The position numbers were made by a program, and so were the translations under genes. DNA of 7,781 nt. Origin: Deferribacteraceae bacterium. GTDB taxonomy: Bacteria; Chrysiogenota; Deferribacteres; Deferribacterales; JAISNW01. The stretch spans positions 1-7,781 of the forward strand of contig JAISNW010000248.1 of the NCBI GenBank assembly GCA_031276055.1, in the 5' to 3' direction. Positions 6,346-7,781 of this stretch are shown piece after piece. The notes under the pieces were generated by a model, which was given only the letters and a program-made list of their open reading frames with translations, did no database searches and was not told where the DNA came from. Within the stretch, counting starts at the first letter, position 1. Each line of letters opens with the position of its first letter.

Positions 6346-6361
6346 TGGCATATTTTTTGCT
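6346..6361 (+). promoter_or_regulatory. Sigma54 (-24/-12) promoter for the 54-codon ORF
   Basis: TGGCAT (6346-6351), five bases, then TTGCT (6357-6361) match the sigma54 consensus TGGCAC-N5-TTGCW at 10 of 11 fixed positions. The invariant GG (6347-6348) and GC (6359-6360) are separated by exactly 10 bp. Transcription would start near 6371-6373, leaving a leader of about 23 nt to the ATG at 6395. Sigma54 promoters need an activator bound upstream, which would lie in the 3' part of the LRR gene; I cannot identify its site. A weaker sigma70 reading (TTGGCA 6345-6350, 16 bp, TAAAGT 6367-6372) overlaps it. Confidence 0.7.
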
Positions 6362-6394
6362 AAATCTAAAGTATTGAAAATAACGAGGTGTTTT

Positions 6395-6559
6395 ATGAAG
6401 AGCTTAAAAAATAGTGCAGATGTAGATAAGAAGAGCAGCGCTCGATTAGCTTTGAACGGCAGTTTCAACGCCGTCAATTTTGGAATACCGACTTACTTGG
6501 CAGGAGAAAGAGATAAGATGCAAGTTAAAAAAAGTGCAAAATTAGAGGGAGTTAAATAA
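6395..6559 (+). CDS. Small unrecognised 54-residue protein, sigma54-driven
   Basis: A 54-codon ORF starts at an ATG with a good ribosome binding site (GAGGTG 6385-6390, 4 nt spacing) and lies about 23 nt downstream of the predicted sigma54 start site. An upstream TTG at 6374 would add seven residues but skips the binding site, so I reject it. The product is hydrophilic and basic, with Lys-rich ends (MKSLKNSADVDKKSS and QVKKSAKLEGVK) around a less polar middle (LNGSFNAVNFGIPTYLAG). It has no signal peptide, no membrane segment and no cysteine. I recognise no family. It is separated from the LRR gene by 71 bp and converges with folK. A terminator-like hairpin lies inside it, so the transcript could instead be a regulatory RNA. 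The promoter and ribosome binding site favour a real gene. Confidence 0.55.
   Translation: MKSLKNSADVDKKSSARLALNGSFNAVNFGIPTYLAGERDKMQVKKSAKLEGVK
6452..6481 (+). terminator. Terminator-like hairpin inside the 54-codon ORF
   Basis: TTGAACGGC (6452-6460) can pair with GCCGTCAA (6470-6477) with one bulged A around a 9-nt loop, and TTTT (6478-6481) follows at once. The five pairs next to the loop (ACGGC/GCCGT) are strong; the outer TTG/CAA pairs are weak. If it ended transcription, the sigma54 transcript would be about 110 nt and the ORF could not be completed. The T-run is short, so partial termination or a chance hairpin is equally possible. Confidence 0.3.
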
Positions 6560-6583
6560 AAGCTAAATAAAAGCTAAATAAAG
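6553..6583. repeat. 11-bp A-rich tandem repeat at the convergent gene junction
   Basis: The unit TAAATAAAAGC occurs at 6553-6563 and 6564-6574, with a partial third copy from 6575 to 6583 (TAAATAAAG). It contains the TAA stop of the 54-codon ORF (6557-6559) and the TAG stop of folK (6576-6574), with extra in-frame-type stops in each unit. A-tracts repeated every 11 bp, about one helical turn, could bend the DNA. No hairpin terminator is visible on either strand here. Confidence 0.75.
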
Positions 6584-7059
6584 ACTGATATATCCAGATC
6601 GTCTTGAAGCTCCATTTTTAACTGCGTTATCTTTTTGCCGCTTACAGGATGGATATATTCAGGGAGAATCTCTAAGAGGGGGATGATCACAAAAGAGCGC
6701 TTTTCCATCTCTTTATGCGGAATGGTGAGCTTAGGGGAGTTTATCGCCTCCCCGTTGAAGTCTATTATATCAATATCCAACGTTCTAGGCTGCCAGATGC
6801 CGGTATGTTCTCTTCCAAACTCCCTCTCACACACTTTTAACTCGTTCAGCAGCTCTTCTGCTGTGAGTCTAGTTTGTGCTAGAAGCGCCATATTTAGATA
6901 ATCCGGCTGTCCTTTTATAAGCGGTCGACTCGTATATATTGAGGATAATTTTAGAGTTTGGAAAACAGCTCGCAAATTTAGTCTTTTCAACGCCTCGTGA
7001 AAAGTCTTTTGCGGCTCTCCTAGATTGCCGCCGAGAGCAAGTATTGCCTTTTTTTCCAT
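6574..7059 (-). CDS. folK: 2-amino-4-hydroxy-6-hydroxymethyldihydropteridine pyrophosphokinase (HPPK)
   Basis: HPPK transfers pyrophosphate from ATP to 6-hydroxymethyl-7,8-dihydropterin, the step before dihydropteroate synthase in folate synthesis. The 161-residue protein matches the family length (E. coli about 159). It opens with ALGGNLGEP (GGN at 10-12) and has QPDYLNM at 51-57. The signature WQPRTLDIDII carries Arg92 and the two Mg-binding residues Asp95 and Asp97. IPHKEMEKRSFV (H115, R121) matches the usual P-H-x2-M-x2-R-x-F-V block. From memory of E. coli HPPK these residues even keep the same numbers. The ATG at 7059 lies 22 bp after the tyrA stop on the same strand, with only a weak binding site, so the two are probably co-transcribed from a promoter beyond the right edge. 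It converges with the 54-codon ORF. Confidence 0.96.
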   Translation of the reverse strand: MEKKAILALGGNLGEPQKTFHEALKRLNLRAVFQTLKLSSIYTSRPLIKGQPDYLNMALLAQTRLTAEELLNELKVCEREFGREHTGIWQPRTLDIDIIDFNGEAINSPKLTIPHKEMEKRSFVIIPLLEILPEYIHPVSGKKITQLKMELQDDLDISVFI

Positions 7060-7081
7060 AAAATCTGCCGATTGCTGATGG

Positions 7082-7781
7082 CTATAATCTCTTATACCAG
7101 ATAGCTGCTTCTTCAGATGTCTTTTTCAATCCATTTCGCAATATCTCATCTATTGTTTCACTATATTCTTTTAATACTCTATTAAATTCAGGGTTTTCTG
7201 CTGTAAACTCGCAAAACATATCTTTATCTTCTGTTAGATGTTTTTTTGCAGCTTGCAGATGCCGCTTAAAAGACGGCGTTAAAAAAGGCCGTATCCCCTC
7301 TTTTCGGGCAAGGAGGGAGAAGAAAGCAGCGCTTACAGCAAAGTTGAGAGATTGAGATATTCCAACTGAATAATCGTGCTCCTTTGCAGACGAGTGGAAT
7401 ATGCGGCAGCCCATCTGGGTATACAGCTGTTCAATCTTTTTGCAGGCATATTCTGACGCGTTTTTTCCGGGGACAATCACAACCTTCATATCTGCGGGAT
7501 CAGGTTCTGGTCCGAAAAGGGGGTGGGTTCCCACAACAGAGCCTGTAAAAACATCCTCCATATAATCCATAGGGAAAACTTTTACCGATGTAATATCTGC
7601 AAGGATATGCTTATCTTTATCAAGGCAGCCTGCTATTAGAGCTAAAACCTCTTTCAACGCTCCAATCGGAACGGATAGGAGGATAACTTCACTCTTCTTA
7701 AATATATATTCGGCTTTTGCGATCTCCGCTTTATCGATGGGGTAAACGGTATAGCCTAAACAGATGAGTTTTTTATATAAA
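7082..7781 (-). CDS. tyrA: Prephenate dehydrogenase (TyrA type), 5' end cut by window edge
   Basis: The frame stays open from the TAG at 7084-7082 to the right edge, giving 232 residues without a start. A TTG at 7657 is only an internal codon, because the upstream 41 codons (LYKKLICLGYTVYPIDK..., SEVILLSVPIGALKEV) continue the NAD-binding Rossmann domain. The enzyme oxidatively decarboxylates prephenate to 4-hydroxyphenylpyruvate for tyrosine. Recognisable blocks are LADITSVK, GTHPLFGP with the presumed catalytic His, EHDYSVGISQSLNF, and a helical C-terminal domain. By recall it resembles the dehydrogenase part of E. coli TyrA more than the Bacillus type. Probably about 15 residues, including the GxGxxG nucleotide loop, are missing, unless a chorismate mutase domain precedes it. 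No ACT domain follows. It sits 22 bp upstream of folK. Confidence 0.88.
   Translation of the reverse strand, partial: LYKKLICLGYTVYPIDKAEIAKAEYIFKKSEVILLSVPIGALKEVLALIAGCLDKDKHILADITSVKVFPMDYMEDVFTGSVVGTHPLFGPEPDPADMKVVIVPGKNASEYACKKIEQLYTQMGCRIFHSSAKEHDYSVGISQSLNFAVSAAFFSLLARKEGIRPFLTPSFKRHLQAAKKHLTEDKDMFCEFTAENPEFNRVLKEYSETIDEILRNGLKKTSEEAAIWYKRL

Noticed and set aside
7655..7657. TTG as the start of a 191-residue TyrA
   Set aside because: The frame continues upstream with Rossmann-fold sequence to the window edge, so this is an internal Leu codon of a truncated gene.

Overview
The window looks like a compact stretch of chromosome from a diderm (Gram-negative type) bacterium with moderate GC content (around 42% by eye). 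The diderm assignment rests on an outer-membrane beta-barrel protein, a lipoprotein whose +2 residue is not Asp, and a surface-type LRR protein with a C-terminal sorting-like tail. I cannot fix the lineage from sequence alone. A Deferribacterota-like or deltaproteobacterial-type organism would fit the gene mix, but that is a guess. I see no rRNA, tRNA, CRISPR array, insertion sequence or phage gene.

Layout. Positions 1-646 (minus) hold most of an outer-membrane beta-barrel gene that runs off the left edge. A 203-bp divergent intergenic region follows. It carries a sigma70-like promoter, a 10-bp direct repeat with 19-bp period, and one arm of a perfect 15-bp inverted repeat whose other arm lies inside the next gene. 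From 850 to 6323 (plus) six genes are packed head to tail: a DsbA/DsbC-like thiol-disulfide lipoprotein, a DHH/DHHA1 phosphoesterase (NrnA/NrnB-like), the ribosome-assembly GTPase EngB, a membrane-anchored single-HKD phospholipase D/nuclease-like protein, phosphoglucosamine mutase GlmM, and a secreted leucine-rich-repeat protein with a Gly-Gly-Cys/hydrophobic/Arg tail. Three junctions overlap and the other gaps are 3-7 bp, so this reads as one operon. A separate unit follows: a well-matched sigma54 (-24/-12) promoter drives a 54-codon ORF with a good ribosome binding site and no recognised family. The ORF contains a terminator-like hairpin. Converging from the right on the minus strand are folK (complete) and a TyrA-type prephenate dehydrogenase (start cut off by the right edge). 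An 11-bp A-rich tandem repeat sits at the convergence point and contains both stop codons.

How the genes may work together. GlmM supplies glucosamine-1-phosphate for peptidoglycan and LPS, EngB serves 50S assembly and the DHH protein probably degrades short RNA or dinucleotides: housekeeping functions. The Dsb-like lipoprotein and the LRR protein are both envelope proteins. The LRR protein has paired cysteines at both ends of its repeat domain, so it is a conceivable Dsb client (inference only). I found no clearly new multi-gene system. The signals most worth a second look are the sigma54-driven small ORF/possible sRNA, the inverted repeat around the dsb-like gene start, the LRR protein's sorting tail and the long palindrome inside glmM.
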